A stretch of DNA of 64,000 nucleotides from Micromonospora narathiwatensis. Its GTDB lineage: Bacteria; Actinomycetota; Actinomycetes; Mycobacteriales; Micromonosporaceae. A program made the position numbers and the translations under genes. The DNA lies in NCBI RefSeq assembly GCF_900089605.1, contig NZ_LT594324.1, positions 6,200,001 to 6,264,000 on the forward strand, in the 5' to 3' direction. Of the stretch, positions 47,468 to 56,840 are shown piece after piece; position 1 is the stretch's first letter, and each line of letters opens with the position of its first letter. The notes beneath the pieces were generated by a model that did not search any database, was not told the origin of the DNA, and saw only the letters and a program-made list of their open reading frames with translations.

Positions 47468-47557
47468 AACGGCGGGGCCCCGCCGGGTACGCCAGCTCGC
47501 CGCGCAACGGCTACGGTGAGACCTGCACCGCCGCGCGTCGAGGCGCGGGTGTCACCC

Positions 47558-47638
47558 GCCCGGGTGGTGGAACGGCAGACACGGCCGCCTTAAAAGCGGC
47601 TGCCGCGAGGCGTGCGGGTTCGAGCCCCGCCCCGGGCA
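47558..47638 (+). tRNA. bldA: tRNA-Leu (anticodon UAA), bldA type
   Basis: The acceptor GCCCGGG (47558-47564) pairs with CCCGGGC (47631-47637), and the discriminator is A at 47638. The anticodon arm GCCGC/GCGGC encloses CTTAAAA, so the anticodon is TAA at 47591-47593. A variable arm (TGCCGCGAGGCG region) and a T arm GCGGG-TTCGAGC-CCCGC make a class II tRNA. CCA is not encoded (ACCCA follows). It reads the rare UUA codon, which in Streptomyces (bldA) controls development and antibiotics. Confidence 0.95.
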
Positions 47639-47747
47639 CCCAGACTCTCAGGTTTCCCACAGCTTCACTCCCGGCGCGGGGGTGCACGTCCCGTTTACCC
47701 TGGAGGGGCGCGTTCGCGTGCATCGACCCCCTGAGGGAGGCCTGAAA

Positions 47748-48587
47748 GTGAAGACCTCGAACCCGGTGCTCTCGCGGTTCGGCCAGGCGGCCGAACGCGA
47801 GCGGGCGGCCGGGTACGCCCAGCCCGGGCCGTACGGTCAGCCCGGATACCCGCAGCAGTACCAGCCGCACCCGCAGCAGCAGTACGCGACCGGTTACGAC
47901 TCCCCGGTGACTCCGGCCACCGCGGCCCCGATGACCCTGGACGACGTCGTCGTCAAGACGGTCACCATGCTGGCGATCCTCGGCGGCGCGGCGGCGGCCA
48001 CCTGGGTCCTCGTCCCGGACCAGCTGCTCGGGGCGGCCTGGCTCGGCGGCGCGGTGATCGGCCTGGTGCTCGGCCTGGTCATCTCGTTCTCCCGGATGGC
48101 GAACCCGGCCCTGGTGGTGGCGTACTCGATCATCGAGGGTGTCTTCGTCGGCGCGGTGAGCAAGTTCTTCGACAACCGCTACCCCGGCATCGTGCTCCAG
48201 GCCGTGGTGGCGACCTTCGGCGTCTTCTTCGTGATGACGATGCTCTACAAGGCGCGCGTCATCCGGGCCACCCCGAAATTCACCAAGATCATGGTCGCGA
48301 TCATGGGCGGCCTCTTCGCCGCCATGCTGATCAACCTGGTGCTCTCGCTCTTCGGCGTCAACACCCACCTGCGCGACGGCAGCGGGCTGGCCATCGTCTT
48401 CAGCCTGGTCTGCATCGTGGTCGCCTCGCTGAGCTTCGTGCTCAACTTCGCGAACATCGAAGAGGGCGTCCGGATGGGCCTTCCGCAGCGCTACGCCTGG
48501 ACGGCCGCCTTCGGCATCGTGGTCGGCCTGGTCTGGCTCTACCTCGAGGTGCTGCGCCTGCTCAGCTACTTCCAGGGCGACGACTGA
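47748..48587 (+). CDS. Bax inhibitor-1/YccA family membrane protein
   Basis: The 279-residue protein begins K-T-S-N-P-V-L-S-R-F, the standard opening of actinobacterial YccA proteins. A Tyr/Pro/Gln/Gly-rich cytoplasmic stretch follows (about 20-60), then seven membrane helices. Y-P-G-I-V-L-Q-A-V-V-A-T-F-G-V-F and the final R-Y-A-W-T-A-A-F-G are family motifs. In bacteria the family includes calcium-leak channels and FtsH modulators, and the role here is not known. GTG at 47748 follows GGGAGG. Confidence 0.92.
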   Translation: MKTSNPVLSRFGQAAERERAAGYAQPGPYGQPGYPQQYQPHPQQQYATGYDSPVTPATAAPMTLDDVVVKTVTMLAILGGAAAATWVLVPDQLLGAAWLGGAVIGLVLGLVISFSRMANPALVVAYSIIEGVFVGAVSKFFDNRYPGIVLQAVVATFGVFFVMTMLYKARVIRATPKFTKIMVAIMGGLFAAMLINLVLSLFGVNTHLRDGSGLAIVFSLVCIVVASLSFVLNFANIEEGVRMGLPQRYAWTAAFGIVVGLVWLYLEVLRLLSYFQGDD

Positions 48588-48602
48588 CCGTCGTTTGACC
48601 TC

Positions 48603-48646
48603 CGACGCCCGCCTGCCGCGACCGCGGCGGCGGGCGTCGTCGTTTT
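48603..48646 (+). terminator. Terminator between the tandem YccA genes
   Basis: CGACGCCCGCC and GGCGGGCGTCG arms with a GC-rich interior are followed by TTTT at 48643-48646. It separates the two paralogues transcriptionally. Confidence 0.78.
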
Positions 48647-48707
48647 CCCGCCGTCGCCGAGCCGCCCGAGGCACAGTGAGGGCGGGTACGTCGGCGAGGA
48701 GGTCGCG

Positions 48708-49460
48708 GTGCGGAGTGCCAACCCGGTGCTGACCCGACTCGACGACGTCGGCCGGACCGAGCGTCAGGTGCTCGGCGCCGCCGACACGATGACCGTGACC
48801 GACGTGGTCAGCCGTACGGTCGGCCTGCTGCTGCTCACCGGGGCCACCGCGGCGGTCGCCTGGGTGGTCGTACCGCAGGCGGCGTGGATCCCGGCGGCGC
48901 TGGCCGGCAGTTCCCTGGCCAGCCTGGCGCTGGTGCTGTTCATCTCGCTGAGGCAGATCACCAACCCGCCGCTCATCGTCGGGTACGCGGTGCTCCAGGG
49001 GGTGTTGCTCGGGGTGGCCAGCCGGGCCTTCGAGCTGGTGTACCCGGGCATCGTGGTGCAGGCGGTGATCGGCACCTTCGGCGTCTTCCTCGGCATGGCG
49101 CTGCTCTACCGGGCCCGGGTGGTCCGCGCCACCCCGCGGATGGCCCGGCTGGTCGCCGGCACGCTGCTCGGGATCCTGGTGCTGAGCCTGGTCAACCTGG
49201 TCACGTACCTGTTCACCGGGCGGCAGGGGCTGGCGGTCTACAGCCTGACCGCGCGGGTGGGCTGGCTGCCGTACGTCTTCTCGGTCGTGGCGATCATCGC
49301 CGGCGCGTTCAGCTTCATCCTCGACTTCGACCTGGTCGAGCGGTCGGTGCGGGCCGGCCTGCCCCGCCGATACGCCTGGTACTGCGCGTTCGGGCTGCTG
49401 GTCGGCTTGATCTTCCTGTACTGGCAGATCCTCCGGCTGCTCGGCTACGCCCGGCGCTGA
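48708..49460 (+). CDS. Bax inhibitor-1/YccA family membrane protein (paralogue)
   Basis: The 250-residue product aligns with the preceding gene: R-S-A-N-P-V-L-T-R-L at the start, Y-P-G-I-V-V-Q-A-V-I-G-T-F-G-V-F in the core and R-Y-A-W-Y-C-A-F-G at the end. It lacks the Pro/Gln-rich N-terminal stretch. Seven helices are predicted. The GTG at 48708 follows GAGGAGG. Tandem duplication with separate terminators suggests the copies may be expressed differently. Confidence 0.9.
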   Translation: MRSANPVLTRLDDVGRTERQVLGAADTMTVTDVVSRTVGLLLLTGATAAVAWVVVPQAAWIPAALAGSSLASLALVLFISLRQITNPPLIVGYAVLQGVLLGVASRAFELVYPGIVVQAVIGTFGVFLGMALLYRARVVRATPRMARLVAGTLLGILVLSLVNLVTYLFTGRQGLAVYSLTARVGWLPYVFSVVAIIAGAFSFILDFDLVERSVRAGLPRRYAWYCAFGLLVGLIFLYWQILRLLGYARR

Positions 49461-49517
49461 CCGTTTGACAGCGCCAGCTCGGCGCGTCTGCAACCCCGCC
49501 ACGACCTGGAGCCGTCG

Positions 49518-49530
49518 TAGACTCGCCGCG
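49518..49530 (+). promoter_or_regulatory. -10-like TAGACT for a leaderless start at 49531
   Basis: TAGACT at 49518-49523 is followed by seven bases and then the ATG. There is no ribosome-binding site. Confidence 0.45.
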
Positions 49531-49851
49531 ATGAGCGCAGCGGAACTGGACCGGGCGGTGGAGCTGCTGGTCCGTCGGGTCGGGCACTGGCAGCAGCCGC
49601 GCTGGTCGGCGACGGCCGAGGGCGGCAACGTCTCCCGGGCCGACCTGGTGCACAAGCTGGTGCAGGAGATCGCCAACCTGGCGGCGGACGCGGAGGGAGG
49701 GCCGCGCCGGGAGGTGCCCCGGCTCGCCGGCGACCTGGTGCTGCCCGACCAGCTCCGGGTGGTCGCCGCCGACCTGGTGGCGGCCGGTCCACCGGAGTCG
49801 GTGCTGGCCGAGGCCGCCACCGCGGTCGCCCGGACCCGCTCCGCGCTGTAG
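49531..49851 (+). CDS. Hypothetical small soluble protein
   Basis: The 106-residue product is helical and amphipathic. It starts S-A-A-E-L-D-R-A-V-E-L-L-V and has a central basic patch H-W-Q-Q-P-R-W and a closing helix S-V-L-A-E-A-A-T-A-V-A-R-T-R. No known domain or signal is recognised. ATG at 49531 is favoured by the -10-like hexamer. An upstream frame extension is not supported. It converges on the thiolase gene. Confidence 0.72.
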   Translation: MSAAELDRAVELLVRRVGHWQQPRWSATAEGGNVSRADLVHKLVQEIANLAADAEGGPRREVPRLAGDLVLPDQLRVVAADLVAAGPPESVLAEAATAVARTRSAL

Positions 49852-49856
49852 CCGGC

Positions 49857-49901
49857 GTCCGGGGCGCGGCCGGCCGGTGTGGCCGCTCCGCGCGCCCGGA
49901 C
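49857..49901. terminator. Terminator between the 49531 gene and the thiolase gene
   Basis: GTCCGGGGCGCGG at 49857-49869 and a near-complement ending GCGCCCGGAC at 49901 form a bulged GC-rich stem. It lies between convergent genes. Confidence 0.55.
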
Positions 49902-49917
49902 GGGCCGTCGAGTCGGC

Positions 49918-51180
49918 TCAGCTCAGCCGTTCGAGCACCATGGCCATGCCCTGGCCGCCGCCGACGCACATGGTCTCCAGGCCGATGGTCCCGTCGTGCC
50001 ACTGCAGGGCGTTGAGCAGGGTGCCGGTGATCCGGGCCCCGGTCATGCCGAACGGGTGCCCGACGGCGATCGCGCCGCCCATCACGTTCAGCTTCTCCTC
50101 GGGGATGCCGAGCTGCCGGTACGACGGGATCACCTGGGCGGCGAACGCCTCGTTGATCTCGACCAGGTCGACGTCGTCGATGGTCATGCCGGCCCGCCGG
50201 AGCGCCTGCTTCGACGCCTCCACCGGACCGAGTCCCATGATCTCCGGGGACAGCGCGGTCACACCGGTGGAGAGGATCCGGGCCAGCGGGGTGAGGCCGA
50301 GGTCCTTCGCCCGCTGGGCGCTCATCACGATCACGGCGGCGGCGCCGTCGTTGAGCGGGCAGCAGTTGCCGGCGGTGATCCGGCCGTCCGGGCGGAACAC
50401 CGGCTTCAGGCCGGCGACGCCCGCCAGGGTCACCCCCGCACGCGGGCCGTCGTCGGCGCTGACCACGGTGCCGTCCGGCGTGGTCACCGGCGTGATTTCG
50501 CGGGCCCAGAAGCCGTCCGCGATCGCCTTCTCGGCCAGGTTCTGGCTGCGTACGCCGAAGGCGTCCATCTCCTTGCGGGTGATGTCGTAGACCTGGGCGA
50601 GGTTCTCCGCGGTCTGCCCCATGGCCAGGTAGATGTCGGGGAGCTGGCCGGCCTCTCGCGGGTCGGTCCACACCTCGGCGCCGCCCTGGGCGCGGGCCGC
50701 CGAGCGCGCCCGCGCCGCCGCGAAGCGGGCGTTCTCCCAGCCGCCGCCGACCGGCGCCTGCGCCTCGGGCGGCAGGGCGTCCGAGTTGCCGCGGGCGTAC
50801 CGGGAGACGGTCTCGACGCCGGCGGAGATGAAGACGTCGCCCTCGCCCGCCCGGATCGCGTGCATGGCCATCCGGGTGGTCTGCAGCGAGGAGGCGCAGT
50901 ATCGGGTGAGCGTGGCGCCGGGCAGGCCGTCCAGGCCCAGCAGGGTGGCGACCACCCGGGCCAGGTTGAAACCCTGCTCGCCGCCGGGCAGGCCGCAGCC
51001 CAGGTAGAGATCGTCGATCGTGGTGGGGTCGAGCGCCGGCACCTCGTCGAGGGCGGCCTGGACGATGGTGGCGGCGAGGTCGTCCGGGCGGACGTCCTTC
51101 AGGGATCCCTTGACCGCGCGACCGATGGGGGACCGGGCGGTGGCGACGATGACGGCGTCGCGGGGCGACTCAATCGGCAT
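49918..51180 (-). CDS. fadA: Acetyl-CoA acetyltransferase / thiolase (FadA-type)
   Basis: The 420-residue thiolase has the nucleophile Cys in T-R-Y-C-A-S-S-L-Q-T, the N-E-A-F-A motif, G-G-A-I-A-V-G-H-P-F-G-M-T-G-A-R with its His, and the second Cys in C-V-G-G-G-Q-G. It degrades or condenses acyl-CoA. Length and motifs are normal, but whether it is beta-oxidation or acetoacetyl-CoA type cannot be told. ATG at 51180 lies six bases after TAACGT. From memory a thiolase gene also sits near the cbs locus in mycobacteria. Confidence 0.93.
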   Translation of the reverse strand: MPIESPRDAVIVATARSPIGRAVKGSLKDVRPDDLAATIVQAALDEVPALDPTTIDDLYLGCGLPGGEQGFNLARVVATLLGLDGLPGATLTRYCASSLQTTRMAMHAIRAGEGDVFISAGVETVSRYARGNSDALPPEAQAPVGGGWENARFAAARARSAARAQGGAEVWTDPREAGQLPDIYLAMGQTAENLAQVYDITRKEMDAFGVRSQNLAEKAIADGFWAREITPVTTPDGTVVSADDGPRAGVTLAGVAGLKPVFRPDGRITAGNCCPLNDGAAAVIVMSAQRAKDLGLTPLARILSTGVTALSPEIMGLGPVEASKQALRRAGMTIDDVDLVEINEAFAAQVIPSYRQLGIPEEKLNVMGGAIAVGHPFGMTGARITGTLLNALQWHDGTIGLETMCVGGGQGMAMVLERLS

Positions 51181-51192
51181 GACGCAACGTTA
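51181..51192 (-). promoter_or_regulatory. -10-like TAACGT for a leaderless thiolase transcript
   Basis: On the minus strand TAACGT (51192-51187) is followed by TGCGTC and then the ATG. Confidence 0.52.
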
Positions 51193-51255
51193 ACTCGCGG
51201 GTAACTTGTGGCGGAAGCCGGCCACCGGGCGGGAAATGTCACGCCCGGCGTCGGG

Positions 51256-52053
51256 TCAGTGGTGTCGGGAGGCGACCGTCGCCGCCGCCTCGACCGCCGG
51301 CAGCAGGGCGTGCGCCCAGACCCGGTAGCCGTCGGCGGAGGGGTGGTAGCCGTCGTGGCAGAGCGTCCCCGCGTCCGCCCGGAACACCGGGCCGGTCTCG
51401 ACGGCCAGGTCGACCACGGTGCCGCCGGCGTCCAGGACGGCCGAGGTCTGGGCCCGGGCGACCCGCCGCCCCGACCAGGCGAGCAGTTGCCGCAGCGGGG
51501 ACGCGACCGCGCGTACCGCGCCGAGGTCGGGGCAGGTGCCCACGACCACCTCGACGTGGGCCTCGCGCAGCCGGCGTACCGCCGAGGCGAGGTATGCCGC
51601 GGCGTCCGTGGGCCGGGCCAGCGCGGTGGCGTCGTTGGCCCCGATCAGGATCACCGCCACGTCGGGGCGCTCACCGAGCAGGGCCCGGGCCACCTGGGTG
51701 GCCAGGTCGGTGGAGCGGGAACCGGAGACGCCCACGCTGGACAGCTGCACCCGCCGGCCGGCCGGCCCCTCGGCGAGCAGGTGGGCCAACTGGCCACCGA
51801 TGGTCTCCTCGAAGCGTTCCACGCCGACGCCGAGCGCCGACGAGTCGCCGAGCAGCACCAGGCGCAGCGGCGGAGCGCCCGCCCGGCCGACCGTGGCGCG
51901 CAGTGCGAGGCCAAGCTCGGGCTGGGCGTACTGACGGCTGCGGGCGACGATGGCCTGGCCGGCGAGGATGGCCGCCCCGCCCACCGTGCCGGCGACCAGG
52001 GAGAGGGCCGCGGCCCGACCCAGCCGGACCACGAGCTCGTTACGCCCAGTCAT
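51256..52053 (-). CDS. SGNH/GDSL hydrolase, membrane anchored (copy 1)
   Basis: The 265-residue product has a hydrophobic N-terminal helix (about 14-34) and an SGNH esterase domain: the Ser block L-L-G-D-S-S-A-L-G-V-G, G-A-N-D-A-T with the Asn, and D-G-Y-H-P-S-A-D-G-Y with Asp and His. It is probably an extracytoplasmic ester or lipid hydrolase, and the substrate is unknown. ATG at 52053 follows GGGGAGGTG. It is the second gene after its paralogue on the same strand. Confidence 0.9.
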   Translation of the reverse strand: MTGRNELVVRLGRAAALSLVAGTVGGAAILAGQAIVARSRQYAQPELGLALRATVGRAGAPPLRLVLLGDSSALGVGVERFEETIGGQLAHLLAEGPAGRRVQLSSVGVSGSRSTDLATQVARALLGERPDVAVILIGANDATALARPTDAAAYLASAVRRLREAHVEVVVGTCPDLGAVRAVASPLRQLLAWSGRRVARAQTSAVLDAGGTVVDLAVETGPVFRADAGTLCHDGYHPSADGYRVWAHALLPAVEAAATVASRHH

Positions 52054-52152
52054 GGCGACACCTCCCCGGGGCCGGCGCAGGGGCCGGCCAGCTTGCGAGG
52101 CGCGCTCATGTCGCGCCTGCGTTGTGCCTGATGATGCCCCTGCCACCCGCCC

Positions 52153-53199
52153 TCATGCCAGTCCCTCCAGGGTCGGAGAATCGGCGGTGGGCTCCGGGTG
52201 CGGCACCGGGCCGACACCGAAGAAGGCACGCCGCCGAAGCTGCGCCCAGCGACCACCGGGACCCCGGTCGCGCCCCCGAACCTGGGTGCCGCTGACCTCG
52301 GTGCCAGCGTGCCGGGCCGCCTCGTGGGCCGCCTCCGGGAGCGACCGTACGCCGGCCCGACCGGCGAGCGGGGCCCGGCGCTCCTGGCCGAGGCCCAGTG
52401 CGGAGAGCATGGTGGGCAGCAGGGCCGCCGCGGCGACCGCGTAGCCCTCGGCGGACGGGTGGAACCGGTCCCAGGCGAACATCCGGGCCGGCTCCGCGGC
52501 GAACCGGGGACCGAGCAGGTCGCCGAGGGAGACCGTCCAGCCGCCCGCCTCGACCACGGCCACCGTCTGGGCGGCGGCAAGCTGACGGCTCCAGCGGCGG
52601 GCCAGCCACCGCAGCGGCGGATGGATGGGCTGGATCGCCCCCAGGTCGGGGCAGGTGCCGACGACCACCTCGCAGCCCGCCGCGCGCAGCGTGCGTACGG
52701 CGTCGACCAGATAGCGCACCGCCACCGAGGGTGACGTGCGGTTGGTGACGTCGTTGCCGCCGATCAGGATGACCGCGATGTCCGGCTCGACCTCCAGGGC
52801 CGACTCGACCTGCGGCCTCAGCCCCGCCGACAGGGCGCCCACCACGGCGAACCGGTGCAGCCGCACCGGGCGGTGCAGCCGGCGGGACAGCCCGGTGGCC
52901 AGCAGCGCGCCCGGTGTCTCGCGGCGGCGGTGCACGCCGTAGCCGGCCGCGGAGGAGTCGCCGAGGAGGACCATGGTGACCGGCGGGCCGGGGAGCTTCG
53001 CGGCGTACACGCCGTCGCAGCGCGGCGGGGGCGCCTCGGCCATCGGGATGGTGCGGCGGGCCTGCCGGGCCTGGCCGAGCAGCACGCCGCCGGTCGCGAC
53101 GGTGGCCGCCACGGTGGCACCCGTGCCGATCGCCGCCAGGCGGGCGATCCGCCGGACATCCCGCCAACCGGCCGGTGCGACGGAACCAGCGTCCCCCAT
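52153..53199 (-). CDS. SGNH/GDSL hydrolase, membrane anchored (copy 2)
   Basis: The 348-residue paralogue has an N-terminal helix (about 21-43), L-L-G-D-S-S-A-A-G-Y-G-V, I-G-G-N-D-V-T and D-R-F-H-P-S-A-E-G-Y, so all catalytic blocks are present. It carries an extra C-terminal tail of about 70 basic and Pro-rich residues not in copy 1. C-P-D-L-G-A is shared by both copies, showing a tandem duplication. ATG at 53199 lies six bases after TAATGT. In mycobacteria an esterase of this type lies beside cbs. Confidence 0.9.
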   Translation of the reverse strand: MGDAGSVAPAGWRDVRRIARLAAIGTGATVAATVATGGVLLGQARQARRTIPMAEAPPPRCDGVYAAKLPGPPVTMVLLGDSSAAGYGVHRRRETPGALLATGLSRRLHRPVRLHRFAVVGALSAGLRPQVESALEVEPDIAVILIGGNDVTNRTSPSVAVRYLVDAVRTLRAAGCEVVVGTCPDLGAIQPIHPPLRWLARRWSRQLAAAQTVAVVEAGGWTVSLGDLLGPRFAAEPARMFAWDRFHPSAEGYAVAAAALLPTMLSALGLGQERRAPLAGRAGVRSLPEAAHEAARHAGTEVSGTQVRGRDRGPGGRWAQLRRRAFFGVGPVPHPEPTADSPTLEGLA

Positions 53200-53211
53200 G
53201 AACTGACATTA
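53200..53211 (-). promoter_or_regulatory. -10-like TAATGT for a leaderless SGNH copy 2 transcript
   Basis: On the minus strand TAATGT (53211-53206) is followed by six bases and the ATG at 53199. GATAAT, two bases further upstream, is an alternative hexamer. Confidence 0.5.
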
Positions 53212-53340
53212 TCGCGCCGCACCGACACCCCGCTCTCCCGCGATCGTGCGGCTGGGGAACCACGGTTCCGGGTACGTATGCCGACAGCGGCGCACACTTG
53301 CGCCGGGACCGCACGCTGGTGGCGGAAAGGGGCGACGAGA

Positions 53341-53697
53341 ATGGCGAAGACGTTGAAGCGGAGCGCGGCGTTCGCCGCGCTGGCCCGGGCGCTGATGGTG
53401 GGGGCGCGGAGCGGCCCGTCGGTGGGTACGCGGTTGGCGGCCCTGCCGCGGATGATCCGGGCCACCGCGAAGGGCGAGTACGACGGCGGCCTGCGGCTGG
53501 CCCTGATGACCGCGGCCACGGCGTACATCGTCTCGCCGATCGACCTGATCCCGGAGTTCCCGCTGGGGATCTTCGGGCTGGCCGACGACGCCGTGATGGT
53601 GAGCTGGCTGGCCGGCAGCGTGCTCGCCGAGACCGAGCGGTTCCTGGAGTGGGAGGCACGTCGCAGCTCGGTCATCCCAGGGCATGTGGTGCCCTGA
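53341..53697 (+). CDS. DUF1232 (YkvA-like) membrane-associated protein
   Basis: The 118-residue product has the DUF1232 signature Y-I-V-S-P-I-D-L-I-P-E-F-P-L-G-I-F-G-L-A-D-D-A. It lies in a hydrophobic region that forms one or two membrane-associated helices, preceded by a basic amphipathic N-terminus. The family function is unknown. ATG at 53341 follows GAAAGGGG. A longer frame upstream is the shadow of the SGNH gene. It ends 75 bases before cbs and may be co-transcribed with it. Confidence 0.88.
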   Translation: MAKTLKRSAAFAALARALMVGARSGPSVGTRLAALPRMIRATAKGEYDGGLRLALMTAATAYIVSPIDLIPEFPLGIFGLADDAVMVSWLAGSVLAETERFLEWEARRSSVIPGHVVP

Positions 53698-53772
53698 CGA
53701 CACGTACCCTGGGCGACGAACAGACGTCCGCCCGGCCCCCGGCGCCGGTGCCGCAACGAAGGGCACAACGAG

Positions 53773-55143
<1,371 letters not shown>

Positions 55144-55149
55144 CCTGGC

Positions 55150-55176
55150 GGCGGGGCCCCGGGCCGGGGTCCCGCC
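55150..55176. terminator. Terminator between cbs and the convergent GNAT gene
   Basis: GGCGGGGCCCC (55150-55160) and GGGGTCCCGCC (55166-55176) form an 11-bp stem with one mismatch, directly before the GNAT stop at 55177. Confidence 0.72.
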
Positions 55177-55686
55177 TCACAGCAGGCGGGTGTAGCGGAG
55201 CTGGGGGACCAGCGCCGAGCCGATGTGTTCGTCGCGTACCAGACCGGTGGCGGTCCAGCCGCCGCCCTCGTAGAAGCGGCGGGCGGGCCCGTTCTCCCGG
55301 AGCACCCACAGCGCCGCGCGGGACCAGCCGCGCGCCCGCATCGCGGCCAGGGCGTCGACCATCAGCGCCCGGCCGGTGCCCCGGCCCCGCTCCGCCGGCT
55401 CCAGGTGGATGGCGTTGAGCAGCCCGGTATCCGGGTCGTCGGCGTCGTCCGGCCCGAGGTAGCTGAAGCCGACCAGCCGGTCGTCGCGTACGGCCACCGT
55501 CATCCGGTGCTCCGCGCCCTCCCAGATCAGCCGCTCCACCCAGTACCGGCCCATCTCCTCCGGCGCCGGTCGGGCCAGCGCCTCCGCCGGCAGGAACGAC
55601 GAGTACGCCGCCACCCGGGACCGCTGGTGCAGCGCACCGACCGCCATCAGGTCGGCCTCGGTGGCGGCGCGCAGCGTGATCGTCAC
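55177..55686 (-). CDS. GNAT family N-acetyltransferase
   Basis: The 169-residue protein has the GNAT acetyl-CoA motif [19 protein letters not shown] at the start and R-F-Y-E-G-G-G-W near the end. The acceptor is unknown. It is coupled to rnz, since its GTG at 55686 overlaps the rnz stop as GTGA. Confidence 0.88.
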   Translation of the reverse strand: MTITLRAATEADLMAVGALHQRSRVAAYSSFLPAEALARPAPEEMGRYWVERLIWEGAEHRMTVAVRDDRLVGFSYLGPDDADDPDTGLLNAIHLEPAERGRGTGRALMVDALAAMRARGWSRAALWVLRENGPARRFYEGGGWTATGLVRDEHIGSALVPQLRYTRLL

Positions 55687-56606
55687 CGGTCCGAGGCTAC
55701 CCGTCGGGGCGGCACCGGCACGGTCATCAGGTCCTCGGCGATCACCAGCTCACCGGTGAAGTGCTGCCGGGCCTCGTCGGCGAAGCGGCGCGGGTCGGCG
55801 TACCGCTGGGAGAAGTGGGTCAGCACGAGCGTGCGTACCGCCGACTCGGCCGCCACCCGCGCGGCCTGCGCGGCGGTGAGGTGGCCGACCTCGGCGGCGA
55901 GCGCGGCCTCCGACTCCAGGAACGTCGACTCGATGACCAGCAGGTCGGCGTGCTCGGCCAGGGCCCACACCCCGTCGCAGAGCCCGGTGTCCATCACGAA
56001 CGCGAACCGCTGCCCCGGCCGGGTCACGCTCACCTCGTCCCGGGTGACGCGACGTCCGTCCAGGTCCAGGTGGCCGTCGCGGAGCAACTCGCCGACCGCC
56101 GGACCGGCGATGCCGTACGCGGCCAGCTTCTCCGGCAGCATCCGGCAGCCGTCCGGCTCGACCAGGCGGTAACCGTACGTCTCGATCGGGTGCCGCAGCC
56201 GGCGGGCCTCCAGCGTGCCGATCCCCAGGGTGATCCGCTGCCCGTCGGCCCCGATCGGCTCGACGGCCAGCTCGGCGGTCTCGTAGAAGCTCGCCGCGTG
56301 GCGCAGCCGGGCGAAGTAGTCCGCGCCGCCGGCGGGGAAGTGGACGGCCACCGGGTGCGGCACCCGGTCGAGCGAGAGCCGCTGGATCACGCCGGGCAGC
56401 CCGAGGCAGTGGTCGCCGTGGAAGTGGGTGACGCAGATCCGGGTGAGGTCGGTGGCGGAGATCCCGGTGTGCAGCATCTGCCGCTGGCTGCCCTCGCCCG
56501 GGTCGAAGAGGAGCACCTCGTCGTCCCAGCGCAGCAGGTAGCCGTTGTGGTTGCGCTGTCGGGTGGGGGCCTGACTGGCCGTCCCGAGCACCACCAGCTC
56601 GCGCAT
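55683..56606 (-). CDS. rnz: Ribonuclease Z (tRNA 3' endonuclease)
   Basis: The 307-residue metallo-beta-lactamase-fold enzyme removes 3' trailers from tRNA precursors. The zinc motif H-F-H-G-D-H is at 61-66, with [10 protein letters not shown] and [10 protein letters not shown] typical of RNase Z before it, and L-T-H-F-S-Q-R-Y near the end. ATG at 56606 has AGGAGG upstream. tRNAs without an encoded CCA, such as the one at 47558, depend on this enzyme. The gene has a structured leader of about 250 bases with an upstream open frame. Confidence 0.94.
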   Translation of the reverse strand: MRELVVLGTASQAPTRQRNHNGYLLRWDDEVLLFDPGEGSQRQMLHTGISATDLTRICVTHFHGDHCLGLPGVIQRLSLDRVPHPVAVHFPAGGADYFARLRHAASFYETAELAVEPIGADGQRITLGIGTLEARRLRHPIETYGYRLVEPDGCRMLPEKLAAYGIAGPAVGELLRDGHLDLDGRRVTRDEVSVTRPGQRFAFVMDTGLCDGVWALAEHADLLVIESTFLESEAALAAEVGHLTAAQAARVAAESAVRTLVLTHFSQRYADPRRFADEARQHFTGELVIAEDLMTVPVPPRRVASDR

Positions 56607-56638
56607 CGACACGGCTCCTCCTGCCGCTGGCATGAAGC

Positions 56639-56698
56639 GACCCCCGGGGCTTCCGCGCTCGCGCGGGCCGGCTGGACTGGGCCGGCACCCCGGGGGTC
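56639..56698 (-). promoter_or_regulatory. Large hairpin in the rnz leader
   Basis: GACCCCCGGGG and its exact reverse complement (arms 56639-56649 and 56688-56698) close a 60-base structure that ends 33 bases before the rnz start. There is no T-run. Its location between the 12-codon open frame and rnz fits an attenuator or an expression-limiting structure. Confidence 0.6.
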
Positions 56699-56797
56699 GG
56701 GTGGCTGTCGTAGATTCGCCGCACCGCTGCCACACGGTCTCGACGATGGTGCCTGTGCCCGCCTCGCGGCGGACGGGATTACTGTCGAGGACAGCGG

Positions 56798-56836
56798 CTA
56801 GCGGACAGCCACCTCACGAGTCCGATTGCTATACAA
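56798..56836 (-). CDS. 12-codon upstream open frame with extended ribosome-binding site (rnz leader)
   Basis: TTG at 56836-56834 starts a 12-codon frame ([11 protein letters not shown]) ending at a TAG at 56800-56798. The preceding GGAAAGGAGGTGGTCC (56856-56841) is nearly complementary to the 16S rRNA 3' tail over 16 bases. Small hairpins (CTGTC/GACAG, CCGCC-GCGA-GGCGG) follow the stop. It looks like a leader peptide. Confidence 0.55.
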   Translation of the reverse strand: MYSNRTREVAVR

Positions 56837-56840
56837 AGCT

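Noticed and set aside
47682..47747. Earlier GTG start for the first YccA gene
   Set aside because: GTG at 47748 has a GGGAGG site and the family-standard N-terminus. The extra 22 residues are charged and unlike relatives.
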